Positions 25,631-40,689 of a DNA stretch of 64,000 bases are shown here, one piece after another. A program made the translations under genes and the position numbers. Source of the DNA: Lophium mytilinum. Taxonomy: Eukaryota > Ascomycota > Dothideomycetes > Mytilinidiales > Mytilinidiaceae. The stretch covers positions 343,321 to 407,320 of the forward strand of contig MU004193.1 of NCBI GenBank assembly GCA_010093605.1, given 5' to 3'. The notes beneath the pieces were generated by a model. The model had not been told where the DNA came from and made no database searches. It saw nothing but the letters and a program-made list of their open reading frames with translations. Position 1 is the first letter of the stretch, and every line of letters begins with the position of its first letter.

Positions 25631-27860
25631 GGTGAGTTGTGTTGGGTATAAGGCGTGCAAATGCGAAATGTTCTGCAAAGAGAGTGTGTTGTTGGCTATT
25701 CTTCGCAGAAGAATAATTTATCGTCGAGCAACAAATGTAGACTCAACGTATGCCAAGAAAAGTTGTACAAAGGCGACAATCCAACAATGACGATCGGCCG
25801 GGGCGGCGTCAGAGATGTTGCGGGGTTGAATAGAGTTGTTAGTGTAGGCACAAAGAGTATGCTACGTGGACAAAGAGTGAATAGAGCACCAGCGACTGGC
25901 GGTGTCAAAGAGAGTAAGAGAGTGAGTATGGACAGCGAAGAGAGGGCCGAATGAATGAGGCGTCCTGCGGTCTCCGGGTAAAGAAAAGATGAAGGTAGGA
26001 GGAAGAAGGTAGGAGGTCACGAAAGGGAAGCAGTGAAGGTGGTGATAGCGAGAAGGATGCGCCGGGCGGGGGCCGAGTAGGGACTATGTAAAGGACTATG
26101 TACTGCCGCTTCCAGACGCCCCCCGAGCGTGGTGACATGGAGGGATCGTCTCATTAGAAAGCGATTTACCTGCGGCTCCGTCATGCGGGCGGTCCCTGAG
26201 CAGCTCTGTTTGCGCGCGCATCGTCGTGGTTGGACAGGCCCCAATTCCGTTTGGTTTCATGACTCTGTGGGGCGTTTGAGCCGCCGCCTTTCCCGCCTGC
26301 CCCTGAGCGCCCACCGCCAATCATGGCCGCCCATCAAAACAACGCGGCCGTTGCTCAGACCGCCCTAGCACCCCAAGGTCAGCGGATGGGCCTGAGTGGT
26401 GTCGCGGATTTGCACCTCCTGAGCGTAAACCTCCACCGCCAACATGACGGCCCGTCATAAGGACGAGGCTGTGCTGAATGCTTTGACTGCGTTAAATGCC
26501 AGCTGGTCAGCATTTCTGATTCCTTAATTACTATGTCAAGTCCGAGCCGCGTGTGTAATCGTACGCTGTACGACGATGGTGAAAATAGAAGCCAACCTCG
26601 CACCTTGCGAAGGATGCGAGCAAGTTCAACGGGCATTAAACAGTCGACGATGCGATTCTCTTTACGTCCTTCGAGACATTTGCCAGATTCGTCCTTAATC
26701 TAGTTTCACGTTTCAAGGAATCTCGGGATGTCCGACTGGGTCGAAGGCAGACATCACGTGACATAGTCACAACCCAATCATATCAACGACAATCTTCCTA
26801 TTTCTCACATATCTGGACTGTATGATTACTCTTGTTGTTGCAAAATTTTCACGTAGTATAGTTGAGTCTTGCAATGGATCACTGCAAACTAGCACGTGAT
26901 CTTGGTTCGTCTAACTTAGACTCCCGCATTACAGAGGCACTTCGCTGGGCACGCTATCTCAAGCTCAGCGCATTATGGTCTCTATAATTCGAGGGTGTAC
27001 GGTACCTCCATCGTCTGTGTCATTCTCTACCCGCAGCCTTTCAATTCTATCAGCCCTCGATCTCGGCAATATGTAGCGAGCTATCAGACGTTCAGCCCAC
27101 TTGGACAGCATCGTCCTTGATGATTCGCGTTGCGCCCGAAGAGCTTTCGTACTCACGATCTAAGGCTGAGTGTGATATTCATATGAGGTTAAAATACAGC
27201 AAGATTCTAGCAAGGGGGCATTCTAGCAAGGGGGCATTCTAGCAAGGGGGCACTTGTCTGCCGCTGCTTATGGATGGGGCTTTGATGCATTTTTAGAAAT
27301 ACAAAGGAGGTCAAAACTCTTAGCTTCAGGCTATATAGAATCTTGTTGAAGCACTCCAAGCAGTAGCAGATCGGTGCATTAATACTTACCAGGTAAACAC
27401 AAGACAGCGTGGTAGTAAGTAGCAGTAGAAGTTAGCAGTTTAAAAACCATAAGGTATACCTATAATTTTTAGACTTGTTTAGCACCGTTAGAATAGAGGT
27501 CCTCTAGTATACTATTGCTATTGCTACTCATGAAATACTAGCTTTATCAAGCCTGAGAGCTCTCCAGGCCACCTCAGACGGTGTTGAATTGCTTGAGTGT
27601 GCTACCTTTTTCTGCGTAGCGTGCATGGCACGTGAGGAGGTCATGCTGAATACTACGCAGGCGATGAGAGTTTTAAACCCGTAATTTCTTGGCGCGATTT
27701 GACGCGCCGCAGGGCCGCGATCCACCATCACATTGAAATACGACGACATTCACTCCGCAACAGCAGCATGAACTAGGGTCGCCTGTCTCCAAATTGCGCC
27801 CATTAACGACAACCGAATCCTCTGCGGAGGTCGCTTTGCGCAAATCGGAGCTTACCAATC
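25631..27860. other. Intergenic region between the Crh gene and SMC3
   Basis: About 2.2 kb between divergently read genes, so it holds both promoters. The short frames have no family resemblance. It contains a small tandem repeat (27204-27251) and an imperfect duplicated stretch near 26305-26470, centred on CTGAGCG and CACCGCCAA. No RNA gene was recognised. Confidence 0.5.
27204..27251. repeat. 16-bp tandem repeat, 3 copies
   Basis: Three perfect copies of ATTCTAGCAAGGGGGC in a row. The repeat is intergenic, about 600 bp upstream of SMC3. Confidence 0.9.
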
Positions 27861-31725
<3,865 letters not shown>

Positions 31726-32579
31726 GGAGGCGGTGCATGAGAGCGGATTTTATGGGTTTATGGGGGAGATGGGGGAGATGATTAAGGTTTCATGAGAGAT
31801 GTGGATGGGTCATATCTGGGGAATGGGAGGGTGTTTTATGGCGTTTTTGGGCGGGGATGGGTGAAGGGGCTTCTGCGTCCTGGGGGATAGGTAGCGCGCT
31901 GGTTGCTGGGAAGGGTGGTGCATACCTCTTTGTACATTGTGCGGGTTTTCGAATCTAATGGGGGTTTGAGTACTGTGTTGCACCCCTTGGAGTGGCGGTT
32001 GGGAGCTTGAAAGTGAATGCCTGATTCGTATGGTGCTGGGATGGCTGTTCACTGATATTTACTGTATCGGGCACAGATGTGCACTTGGTGAGGGACGAGG
32101 TTACAAACTTGAGACTCGTACGGAATTCTTACTAAAGAGGTGAATGTTCTCCTGAGCTACCGTTCAAGGATGTAAAGTGTTGCATAGTTTAGCTAATGAC
32201 TTAGTAACGCTAAAAATTCTAACTATTCCTACCTAAGTTGCATATTATCATCGTGTCGGCATAGTATGTATAAGAGCGAGCAAGGTTTATCGATAAACAC
32301 GCCAAGCCCTAAGTTTCCGAGGTTGTCAATTCGAACCTCACCCTAACTTTTCCATACCTCAAAACGCCTATTTTCCACCACTTTAAGCGCAACAGGTCCC
32401 GAACACGCGCAATCATACTCGAAGAACTAAATAAAAGCTTTACATTACTTCTATCGATCTTCCAGCAGCCAATTGCTCCCCACCGCCAACCCTCCATCCC
32501 GAGCTCAACCATGCTCCCTCAACTACACCGCTCATAACCCACCTCCACACATCCTCAGCAGCATTCCATCCCCCCAAAA
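31726..32579. other. Intergenic region downstream of SMC3
   Basis: The 3' flank of SMC3 and the promoter of the next plus-strand gene. A slightly AT-rich patch lies around 32160-32290. I see no gene, tRNA or repeat that I can support. Confidence 0.5.
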
Positions 32580-34121
32580 ATGCCCCGGCCACCCCCCGGC
32601 CTCCTCCACACCCTCTCCCGCCACGCCCCCACCACCTCCACCCTCCGCGCTCCGGTAGGCGCCTTCTCCTCCTCCGCCGACACCCCCCTCGACACCGACC
32701 CCATCCCAATCCCCACCCCGCTCCTCCACACCCTCCGAAACCAGCTCGACCCGACTGCTCCCCTCCTCCAACTCCGCCACGCCCTTCTTGACCGCACCCG
32801 CGCCAAGGAAGCCTCGGCCGCGCCCTTCGCCCCCCGCTTCCAGCACGACTCCCGGGGCCGCGAGCGCCGGCGCGATCGTGCTGCTCGATATTATATCTAC
32901 CAGGCGGCTGTGGAGGCGCAGGAGCCGCTCTATGATGCAGAGGCGGGGAGGAGCGGGGATGGCGGTGTTTTTGGGGTTGGGGGCAGGCATGTACAGCCCC
33001 CTACCACCCACCCCTCTCCCAGTCTGGACCCTATCCGCCTAGAAGATCCTGCGCATCTAGAGAGAGTGGGGGAGATTGCGGTTACGTTGGCGTTGAGGGG
33101 GATAGTAGAGCAGTGTGGGAATGCGGATGAGCTGTTGGGGGTTGTGGGGCGGGCGTTTGGGGATTTGAAGGTGGCGAGGGAGGGGTTGGTGGGGTGTTTG
33201 GAGGAGGTGTGGGAGGTGTGTAAGAGAATATGGAGGACAAAGGAGGAGTTAGAGGGGGAGAGGGCGGCGGCGGGTTTGCTGAGGGTTGTGAACACGATGC
33301 TTGCGCGGGTGCGGGAGGCGAAGGAAGCGGAGGCGGAGAAGAGAGTGTTGGAGCTTGCTACGATGGTCGCGGCGATGGTGGGGCAGCCGCGAGCGCTGGG
33401 GGCGTATCTCGAAGCGTTTCGGGAGCGAGAGTGGGCTATGGGAATGCGAAGTTTCGACCAGGTTTGCTGGTGGTTGGCGCAGGGATCTGGGGACGAAAGG
33501 ACGAGGGAGCAGATGCTGCGAGTTGTTTTGGGGCCTTTGGGAGCGGCTGGTGCGGAGTGCCATCTAGAGACGTTCCTCGACCGCAACCTGGTGTCTTCTG
33601 ATGCGTGGATAGAGCTGCTTCGTGTCACTGGAGCCAAGGACGCGCTGGTGAAGGAGTGGGAGTTGCAGCGGGCCGTTCTACCAGAGAAAACGACAGGGCC
33701 TGAGAAAGATCGAACGTACCAGTTTGACGAGTACATGATCGGGATAATGGAACCGATATCCTGCAGCACCGCATGGGACATGCTCCACAAGTCAAAGTTG
33801 AGTCTGAGCGATCTACCGCCGGAACTGACGTGGAAACTCGTCAAGAACCCGCCGGCGGGGACGGCGTGGACGAAGGAGATGGAGGAAGCGTCGCTCGGGA
33901 TGCTTGAGCATGAGTTGAGGAGAGTGGAGTCGAAGCTTGGTGTTTCGTGGGATTTTGAGGAAAAGGCGCATGAAAGAATGAACCCCGACAAGGACCTCGA
34001 TGAGGAGTACGGGCTACTGGCGTCCGATGATGTGTCGATTTGGGACTGGGCGGCTGAGATGAGCTGGGAGCAGGAGTTGGAGGAGGAGATAGAGAAGTCG
34101 CATAAGGGGGCGTCAACATGA
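32580..34121 (+). CDS. Orphan helical protein, probably mitochondrial
   Basis: An uninterrupted 513-aa frame. The first 40 residues are rich in Arg, Ser, Thr, Pro and Ala with almost no acids (M-P-R-P-P-P-G-L-L...), as in mitochondrial presequences. The rest is predicted helical and Leu/Glu/Arg-rich, with a Trp-containing acidic C-terminus (W-D-W-A-A-E-M-S-W). I recognise no family. The length and helical character would fit a mitochondrial RNA- or ribosome-associated factor, but this is a guess. Codon use shows strong GC-rich third positions like its neighbours, which supports a real gene. The start is the first in-frame ATG and has a favourable A at -3. Confidence 0.75.
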   Translation: MPRPPPGLLHTLSRHAPTTSTLRAPVGAFSSSADTPLDTDPIPIPTPLLHTLRNQLDPTAPLLQLRHALLDRTRAKEASAAPFAPRFQHDSRGRERRRDRAARYYIYQAAVEAQEPLYDAEAGRSGDGGVFGVGGRHVQPPTTHPSPSLDPIRLEDPAHLERVGEIAVTLALRGIVEQCGNADELLGVVGRAFGDLKVAREGLVGCLEEVWEVCKRIWRTKEELEGERAAAGLLRVVNTMLARVREAKEAEAEKRVLELATMVAAMVGQPRALGAYLEAFREREWAMGMRSFDQVCWWLAQGSGDERTREQMLRVVLGPLGAAGAECHLETFLDRNLVSSDAWIELLRVTGAKDALVKEWELQRAVLPEKTTGPEKDRTYQFDEYMIGIMEPISCSTAWDMLHKSKLSLSDLPPELTWKLVKNPPAGTAWTKEMEEASLGMLEHELRRVESKLGVSWDFEEKAHERMNPDKDLDEEYGLLASDDVSIWDWAAEMSWEQELEEEIEKSHKGAST

Positions 34122-34690
34122 ATGCCCTAAATGAGAAGAGAAGACGCAGAATGACTGCAATGTAAGAATGGATTGTCATATAGCGTATGAATGGAACCGA
34201 TGTGAGTTCTTCAATAGTCAAGCTCCCGTTTTCGTGGTATTGTCAAAGTCGTGACTGCGGGTTTTAAATATTGGTAGGGCTTTGGGAACCCGGCCTACAG
34301 TTTGAGCAGCTCCAATTTTGGGGGACTAGCAAATGTTCTATTGCATTGCTAGCTATCGATGTCACTTGCACGCTTCACCGGACAATACATTGACCACGCT
34401 GGCAGGGCGAGGTCGAGATAAGGCGTCAGGGTGTCCGTAGGTGTCAAACTTCGCGCCTTGCTCCGCCCAGATGCCTTTTCTTTCCCTTCTCATCGTTGAA
34501 TCATAGCCACATAGACAGCTTGCGTGCACTCAGCCACTCTGAGACCGCCTATGTGCACTTACCCGCCCTCAGGCTGCCTGCGTCACCGGTTGTTCCTATC
34601 GACAGCCTCACCATATTCTTTTTTTAATCTCTTGTTGCATCGCGGCAAGCCTCGATAGTCTCAAACAACCTTGTTAGAGTGAGCCACGGG
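34122..34690. other. Intergenic region
   Basis: About 570 bp between the orphan gene and the decayed CorA-like gene. No frame, RNA or repeat can be supported. Confidence 0.5.
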
Positions 34691-35330
34691 ATAAGCCATG
34701 GAATCAAAGAACTACGACAGATTCTAGAACTTCACGCATCAGACAGATCCTTACTCCGCCTGGCGTCCATGGGAAAGGGCCATACCAAGGGTTGTGGCAT
34801 TTCAAATCGGCCTAGATGATACCTTTGGACCAGCAACAGAATATCGGGACTCGAACACGCTACAAGCATACTTTCATCAGCTTTCACACGCCAAGACTGA
34901 GCCACACCGATCAGTCTATATCTTCGAGGCTCTCTCTCCCGGGTTCGCCGCGGTTCTAGGGTGTAACTTTCAACTACATCCTGCGAATTAAGGGATCATG
35001 AGAGGCTTGTACCATTCAATAGTCCGGCTACCGGGGAAGGTGGTAGCATTCCTTTTTTGTCGTCCGCCATCTGTACTAGGGACTACGTTTCACTCAAGTA
35101 CCATGAGCCTCTAGTGCTTTCCACACCTCCTAATTCCTTTCGCGCGATGTGTCAGGACGGCATATTGCGGCCACCAGGTTCAAGGGGGAGTTCTCCGACT
35201 TCTCTTCAACAAATCTGGATCTCGTGCAGCACTCCTCCACGAAAGTCGATCCTGTGCTTTCCGTGTCCTATCTTGTACTCTAGAACAAATGCATTGCCCA
35301 CGATGATGTATCGCTTGTTGTCCACGCGCT
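34691..35330 (+). pseudogene. Decayed fragment of a CorA-like (Mg2+ transporter type) gene
   Basis: Translated pieces resemble the N-terminal soluble part of the ascomycete CorA-like family. Near 34740-34990 come W-R-P-W, then R-S-V-Y-I-F-E-A-L-S-P-G-F with a V-L-G...F-x-L-H-P segment. After a frame change near 35070 comes Y-V-S-L-K-Y-H-E-P-L-V-L. The first piece ends at a stop at 34989-34991, and the second lies in another frame and ends at 35332. No membrane segments with the G-M-N motif are present, so this is a truncated, frameshifted relic of a host gene. The family call is from memory of these motifs and is moderate. Confidence 0.42.
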
Positions 35331-35399
35331 AAGTAAATTCGTTGCCTTGCGCCAAAAAGCCGCCAGCAGCTCTTCACACTCGAATTCAGAGTATCACCC

Positions 35400-38046
35400 T
35401 CACTGATTTTCCTCACAAGCAGCCTGGATCTGCTCAGCCTCAAAAATATCGAGCTCAGCCAACTCGGGTGCAGCCTCGGTCAAGATAGCCCCCGCCAACT
35501 CCGCTATAAACTCACAGAAGAAATCCCCGTCGGGGCCTTTCGTGAACTTCAAAGTGGCAGTCAACTGGGCATCGGGGCTCGGGGCTTTATTGCCATTCCC
35601 AATGCGATCGCGATACCCGGGCGCCCAGTAACTGGCTACGACTACGGCTGGGCCGTTGCATACCCGCATCGACTTAAACTCTGGGTAGGGATGGTCAGAT
35701 CGTGCGAAGAGAAAGGGCAGTGCTAGAGAGAGCGAGCGCGCCAATATCCCGCGTGGCTTTATGCTTGGCTCTTGATAATCCATTTTGTAACAGCTCTTCT
35801 CGCTCGAGTTGGCAGATTTAGTCACCATACTTGATGCGACGGCAAGGAGCGCGTTGATCTGGTCTGCCGTGGCGGCATAGGATCCGACATTTATACTTAG
35901 TGTGCCATCTTCCGCGAGGACATCGTCAGCTTTGTAGGGCACTGATTTGCTGATCGTGTAGTCGTTGTCTTTGTTGCAGCTAACTGTTGTTGTAGCCTTC
36001 CCGGAAACGGTCGTCGTACCGGTGGTAATGCTGCTGCAGGCTGCTTTGAGCGCTGTGCTTATCCCGGTGAATAACGCGTCTTGTGAAAGTGTGCCGTAGT
36101 GCACGGGAGACGAGTTTACGGTTGCCGTGGCGTAGGCTGTTTGTGGTGTGCAGCTCGGAATCGACGTGCAGACATCTTCGTAGTTGAATTGGGGCGTGCA
36201 GACCAGGCAGGCTGGGGAGTTCGTTTGGGGCTTCAAGGGCGCCTGGGTGATGGTCGCTTGCGCACTGTTGGATGGAGGTGCGGTGTAGGCACATTGAGCG
36301 CCGTAAGTAGCCCCGGATGATGTCGAGAGCGCTGACCACGTGCTTGACTCTTGACAGATGCAACCTTCAGACGTTATTCCAAGACCAGGATCTTCGTCTT
36401 GGACCACACAACTTGGTTGAACAGGGGGCTTCGTAGTTGGACTCGCAGGGGGCGTCGAAGTTGGACTCGCAGCGGGCGTCGAAGTTGGACTCGCAGCGGG
36501 CGTCGAAGTTGGACCGGCAGCGGAACTGAACGGGCAAGCGCTGGCGTCGCGTTTCACTTTGTTCATGGGCCGAGCAGCGAAGTCCTTGTGCAGTGTCTGA
36601 ATAGACGAATCCACATTGTTCATAAAGTCTTCGAAGCCTGCGATAAACAGAGGATTGAGGTCTCGAAATTCAAATAAAGGCGCTGTGCGCTGCAGCTTGT
36701 ACATCCTCTCGACCTGAGTTCCAAGGCCACCGATGGATCCATCGAACTGTTTGTCGAAAGTCGTCAACATATCTGTCTTTGGACTGCCCTTGTCAATATT
36801 CTGAATCCATTCCTTGATACTCAGGCTGGTAGGAATGTCCTGTTTGGTAAATTGGCCGAAATATTTGTATTGCAGACCTTCGAATTTATCACCAGGTATA
36901 GGGTTCCCGACCGTCCCAGTGCAGTAGTCGCTGTCGATACTGTATTCTGTTAGCCAGGCAAGTGAGCTGTAAAGCCACGCTGACTACGTACCTGACAACA
37001 AATTCATCTTTTTCTTCTACGTAGTCTCCAGTTTTGTAGCATGCGAGTGTGTTGAAGATATCGAAGAGCTCGTTTTCTTCAACAGGAAAGAATGACTTGA
37101 CTGCTCTGTAAATCGTGACGAACTCCGTTCGTGGCATGAATGGAAGCCACGACTTAGGACTCATCTCCTGGGAGTTTTCATCGTTCAGAGTGTTCACATC
37201 GTTCAGATTCAGCTTGGTCGCAGCCTTTGCATAAGATAGGACCAGAGTACAGAATCCAAGCACTGCGTCATTGATCTTCTTGACATCGACCTTTAGCGAG
37301 ATGTCATTTTCGAAATACTTTGCGGTGACTAGCTGGATGTTTTGGCCTCTATTGGTACTAGCGGTATCGCCATTAAGGATGTTCCTGCCGTTCGGTGCGC
37401 GTAATACATTCTCTTTCATCAAGGAATATAGCGCTTCTAGAGGCATCGATGTAGTGATTTGAGGAGCCCACGGAGTCCTGCCTAGGTTTGTGGTCTGATC
37501 CAGGCCCCTGAGGATCCAAGGATTGCATTGCTGGTACTCCTCAATGGTAACCTCAAATGGCGGGTTGTCACTCCAAGGCGTCCAATTTGCCTGCAAAAAT
37601 TAGTTGCGTCAAGGTTAGAGCCTATTTAGCGAAGTGCTTACTAGGTCGTCATGAGCTGCTCTGCCAGCGGCTGCAGCGCTCCCATCGCCGACTTTAATAT
37701 TCCTGCCATCCAAGACATACTCCGCGCTGAGTTTTCCCTTGCCCATTTCGACAGAAGTATCTGCTGAAAGCACAAAGTTCGTCCCAGAACGGCCCTGAAT
37801 CGTCTTGCGTTTTGCTGAAAAGGTATCTTCGAGGCTGCATTGATCGTTTGTAAATTGGATGAAGGGAGTTTCAAACTCTGCTCCGATGCCCGCGTCTCCA
37901 GAAATAGTAGGTCCGTCGTTGAACTCGACAAGTGGAATGTTCTCGAACTCTTCGTCGCAACCAGGGGGAGGGGCGCGCGGAGTTATTGACGGTAACACAG
38001 CTGCTTTTGCGGTAAGCAAAAGAGAAAGAAAAAGTAAGAAATGCAT
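35400..38046 (-). CDS. Large secreted orphan protein
   Basis: Three exons on minus (37642-38046, 36992-37590, 35400-36939) joined by two good introns give 847 aa without breaks. The second intron uses the acceptor ...AATACAG. A signal peptide opens the protein (M-H-F-L-L-F-L-S-L-L-L-T-A-K-A). The first part (about 20-460) has the motif F-M-P-R-T-E-F and a Trp-rich stretch N-W-T-P-W-S. A linker of near-perfect 8-residue units (P-T-S-T-P-A-A-S) follows, then a Cys-rich C-terminal part of about 350 residues with C-I-C and C-L-V-C. There is no GPI tail or clear transmembrane segment. I do not recognise a catalytic family. Two extracellular domains on a flexible hinge is all the sequence supports. 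Confidence 0.8.
36435..36525. repeat. 24-bp coding tandem repeat in the secreted protein gene
   Basis: About four tandem units of 24 bp encode the Pro/Thr/Ser/Ala linker. The unit count is likely to vary between strains. Confidence 0.75.
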
Positions 38047-38610
38047 GCTAGGCAGTTCTACTGATTGAATAGCAAAAAGCTTTTACGGCTGGAGAAGGAA
38101 TAAAGACTGGATTTGGTTTTTGTTCGTATAAGAAGCGGAACATGCAGAAATATATATGCCCTCCCTCCGATGGCTGGCCAAGCAAGGTCTTCCCATTTGC
38201 AATTCCATGAGGCGTTGAGTAGGATTGACCACCGTGTCCTCTCATGAGGCGCAACAAGTTGCTGGAGGATGCTCGAGGCAGTGCACACGTCGCTTTCTCT
38301 GGAACCTGAGCCGTGTGGCACAAAACATCGTCGAGTTTTTAGTGTGCTGACACTCAATGTCACCACGGTCGAGTTGCGTGGTTGCTGGCCACGACCTACA
38401 TAATCCTTACTCCTTTCCTTCCCCAAGCGAGTAAAATGGATTAAATCAACAAGTTGTTTGTAACCATTCGGAGTCTTTGCATTGTGGTGTCTGCTAATTT
38501 TCCATGAATACAGTGTGTGACAGCCAACTAGAATGGACAACTGGGTTTACTGGCGCTCATCAGAACGCCACGTTGGCTGCGTAAGGCGCGAAGAAAGGAA
38601 TCTCGAAAGG
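38047..38610. other. Intergenic region, promoter of the secreted protein gene
   Basis: About 560 bp upstream of the minus-strand secreted protein gene. A TATATAT run lies near 38150. No gene is supported. Confidence 0.45.
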
Positions 38611-38911
38611 ATTTGAAGGCAGTGTTGAAACTTGAAGAGTTTTAGAATGAAACAACATGGAACCAAACAACAGGCACAGTTGTGAAGGCAGTGTTGGACT
38701 GGAACAACATCGGACCAGATAAGAGGCACAGTTGTAAAGGCAGTGCTGGGACTCAAAGAGTATTGGATTAAAAGAACATCGGACCAGATATGAGGCACAG
38801 CTGTGCAGGCAGTGTTGGATTGAAACCACTTTGGACACATAAGAGGCACAGCTGTGAAGGCAGTTTTGGGATTCAAAGAGTGTTGGATCAGAAGAACATC
38901 GGACCAGTTCG
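38611..38911. repeat. Minisatellite upstream of the F-box gene
   Basis: Around five diverged units share GAAGGCAGTGTTGG, CATCGGACCAGAT and GAGGCACAG(T/C)TGT. The spacings alternate between about 50 and 70 bp, suggesting a 121-bp higher-order unit. The array ends about 110 bp before the F-box start codon. Minus-strand frames through it are open but repetitive, so I do not call a gene. Confidence 0.75.
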
Positions 38912-39021
38912 ATCTCAATCCGGGAGGAATATGAGTCAGCCGAGACGTTGCCTTTTATTGCTATCAGAGGATCGCTGAACAACACCGTCAACAACCCCGA
39001 CAAGAGACAGAATATTTCACT

Positions 39022-40476
39022 ATGGCTCTCACGGCCCTCCCACCTGAGATTCTTGACATCATCATCAAACACTCTCTACCACTAAGCTTCGAGAACTTGG
39101 CAACAACCTGCAAGAGAATCTATGCGCAATGCACACCATTCATCAAGCGCCACCACGAGCTGCGCTCCCGCTTCCGAGATTTTACCTACATCTCTGACGC
39201 GCGCGACGGCGTGGTGGCCGCTTCCGACTTCATCAGCCTCATCGCCGTTGACCCCAGCATTGCGCGGTACATTCGAACCGCAAACCTTGTCCGCGACAGC
39301 GAGTTCTTTCCACATCAACTTCTCCGTGGTAACCCACCAAAGTCGGTCCCTAGCATTGAGGATGGAGGAGACATTGTCGAACTATTTGCCAACTCTACGT
39401 ATCTCCGGCGAGCCCGACTAAACTGGAGGGAGTACTATTCTACTTTCGCCGAGGACGTCAGAGAGATGCGCTATTCGCAGCACGGCATTGTCTTTCTCCT
39501 AACGCTGCTCGGATACACCGAGAACCTCACCATACCAGATTTGTGGAAGCCAAATACCGCGACGAATCGGCTGCTCCTTGTCCTTGTCAAAGAGGCTAGG
39601 CAATCCAGCTTTCTGTCTTCCTCTTCCGGTCTTCGGCCACTCACAAGGTTCCGTGGATCAGTACGGAGATCCGAGGCTGAAAATTCAGGATTGAGTTTGG
39701 CGCGCCCCTTCCTCACTCTACCGCATTTGGAGTCGTTTAAATTTGCTGGCGCCTTCGCGATCGGAGAACACCCTAGGAGTCTCGCGTTTGGAGGTTCGCC
39801 ATATATCGCAGACAAACTTGAAGCAGCTTCTCTACATGACTGTTGTATCGACGACGTAGGCATAACCGACTTCCTCAAGCAGACACCACGCTTGAAGAAG
39901 TTAAATTACTCGCATAAACCACGGCATGACTTTCTTCCTCGAGACTGGGATATCTGCAAGTTTATCAACGCAGTGGCGCGCGAAGCTGGGAGCCACCTCA
40001 TCGAACTCGCGGTAACGGCTTATGCATTTCGCGGCTCTACCCTCCCCGGCAAGGCATCGCTACGTGGTTTCCAGAAGCTAGAGAAGTTCTGGTTTCCTTT
40101 GAGACTTGTCACGTGCAACATCAATGCCGCGGGTGTCACAGGGAACTTTGCTACCTCGTTGCAGCACTTCTTCAACGGCTCACTGGACCCGTTCGTACGC
40201 GACTTGATACCCACTACAGTCACGCATCTGATGTTATTGTCCGAGTGCGGGGGGATGGGTCCTTATGACAAAGCTCTTGATGCCTTGTTCCGACACTTTC
40301 GTGCGATACGCAGATCCCAGCTACCTAATCTCCAGAAGGTACATATAGCCTGTAAACAGGGGGCGGATAAGGCCTACAAGCAACAGTGCAACAAGATCGT
40401 TGCGGAGGGTGAAAGAGAAGGCGTGGTTGTGCATTTGGAACAGTCGGGGTTTGCGACTGTCAGCTCGAATGCGTAA
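39022..40476 (+). CDS. F-box protein, probable SCF ubiquitin-ligase adaptor
   Basis: A 484-aa frame. Residues about 3-45 match an F-box: L-P-P-E-I-L-D-I-I-I, then L-A-T-T-C-K-R-I-Y. This is the part that would bind Skp1 in an SCF ubiquitin ligase. The remainder is a Leu-rich region with spaced L-x-x-L patterns typical of ascomycete F-box proteins of unknown substrate. The same frame continues past the TAA (40474-40476) for about 70 codons. A possible 48-nt intron (40449-40496, GT...AG) would skip the stop and extend the protein to 40689. I call the simple form. The F-box is confident and the substrate unknown. Confidence 0.8.
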   Translation: MALTALPPEILDIIIKHSLPLSFENLATTCKRIYAQCTPFIKRHHELRSRFRDFTYISDARDGVVAASDFISLIAVDPSIARYIRTANLVRDSEFFPHQLLRGNPPKSVPSIEDGGDIVELFANSTYLRRARLNWREYYSTFAEDVREMRYSQHGIVFLLTLLGYTENLTIPDLWKPNTATNRLLLVLVKEARQSSFLSSSSGLRPLTRFRGSVRRSEAENSGLSLARPFLTLPHLESFKFAGAFAIGEHPRSLAFGGSPYIADKLEAASLHDCCIDDVGITDFLKQTPRLKKLNYSHKPRHDFLPRDWDICKFINAVAREAGSHLIELAVTAYAFRGSTLPGKASLRGFQKLEKFWFPLRLVTCNINAAGVTGNFATSLQHFFNGSLDPFVRDLIPTTVTHLMLLSECGGMGPYDKALDALFRHFRAIRRSQLPNLQKVHIACKQGADKAYKQQCNKIVAEGEREGVVVHLEQSGFATVSSNA

Positions 40477-40482
40477 CCCTAT

Positions 40483-40689
40483 ATGGCTGCTGCTAGCCAG
40501 GCATTGGAGATAGAAGAGTTTGATCTGGAGCGTGGCCTTGATATTGCCGAAGCAACAGAAAGTGCCACCAAGGGTAGAGTAGCTCAGCTACAAAGGCAGC
40601 TGTCGGATGCCTCGCAAGATATTTCTCGCCTAGAGAAAAAGGAGGCCGAACTTCGCGATCTCATGATCAGCAGTGCAGGTACGCAGTAA
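40483..40689 (+). other. Coiled-coil-like frame continuing the F-box gene
   Basis: In the same frame as the F-box gene, 68 codons rich in Glu, Gln, Leu and Arg with heptad-like spacing (V-A-Q-L-Q-R-Q-L, then I-S-R-L-E-K-K-E-A-E-L). It is either a last exon reached by a 48-nt intron over the stop, or a tail cut off by a nonsense change. A separate gene this small is less likely. Confidence 0.45.

Noticed and set aside
24085-25651. Long plus-strand frames (up to 328 codons) opposite the GH16 gene
   Set aside because: Their Arg/Gly-rich composition is the reverse reading of GC-rich codons. The GH16 frame has the signal peptide, active site and anchor.
26965-27156. 63-codon minus frame with a basic N-terminus
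   Set aside because: Too short, no splice-supported extension and no family resemblance.
32290-32350. TTCGAACCTC-like stretch resembling a tRNA T-arm
   Set aside because: The stem and loop lengths are wrong and no acceptor, D or anticodon arms fit around it.
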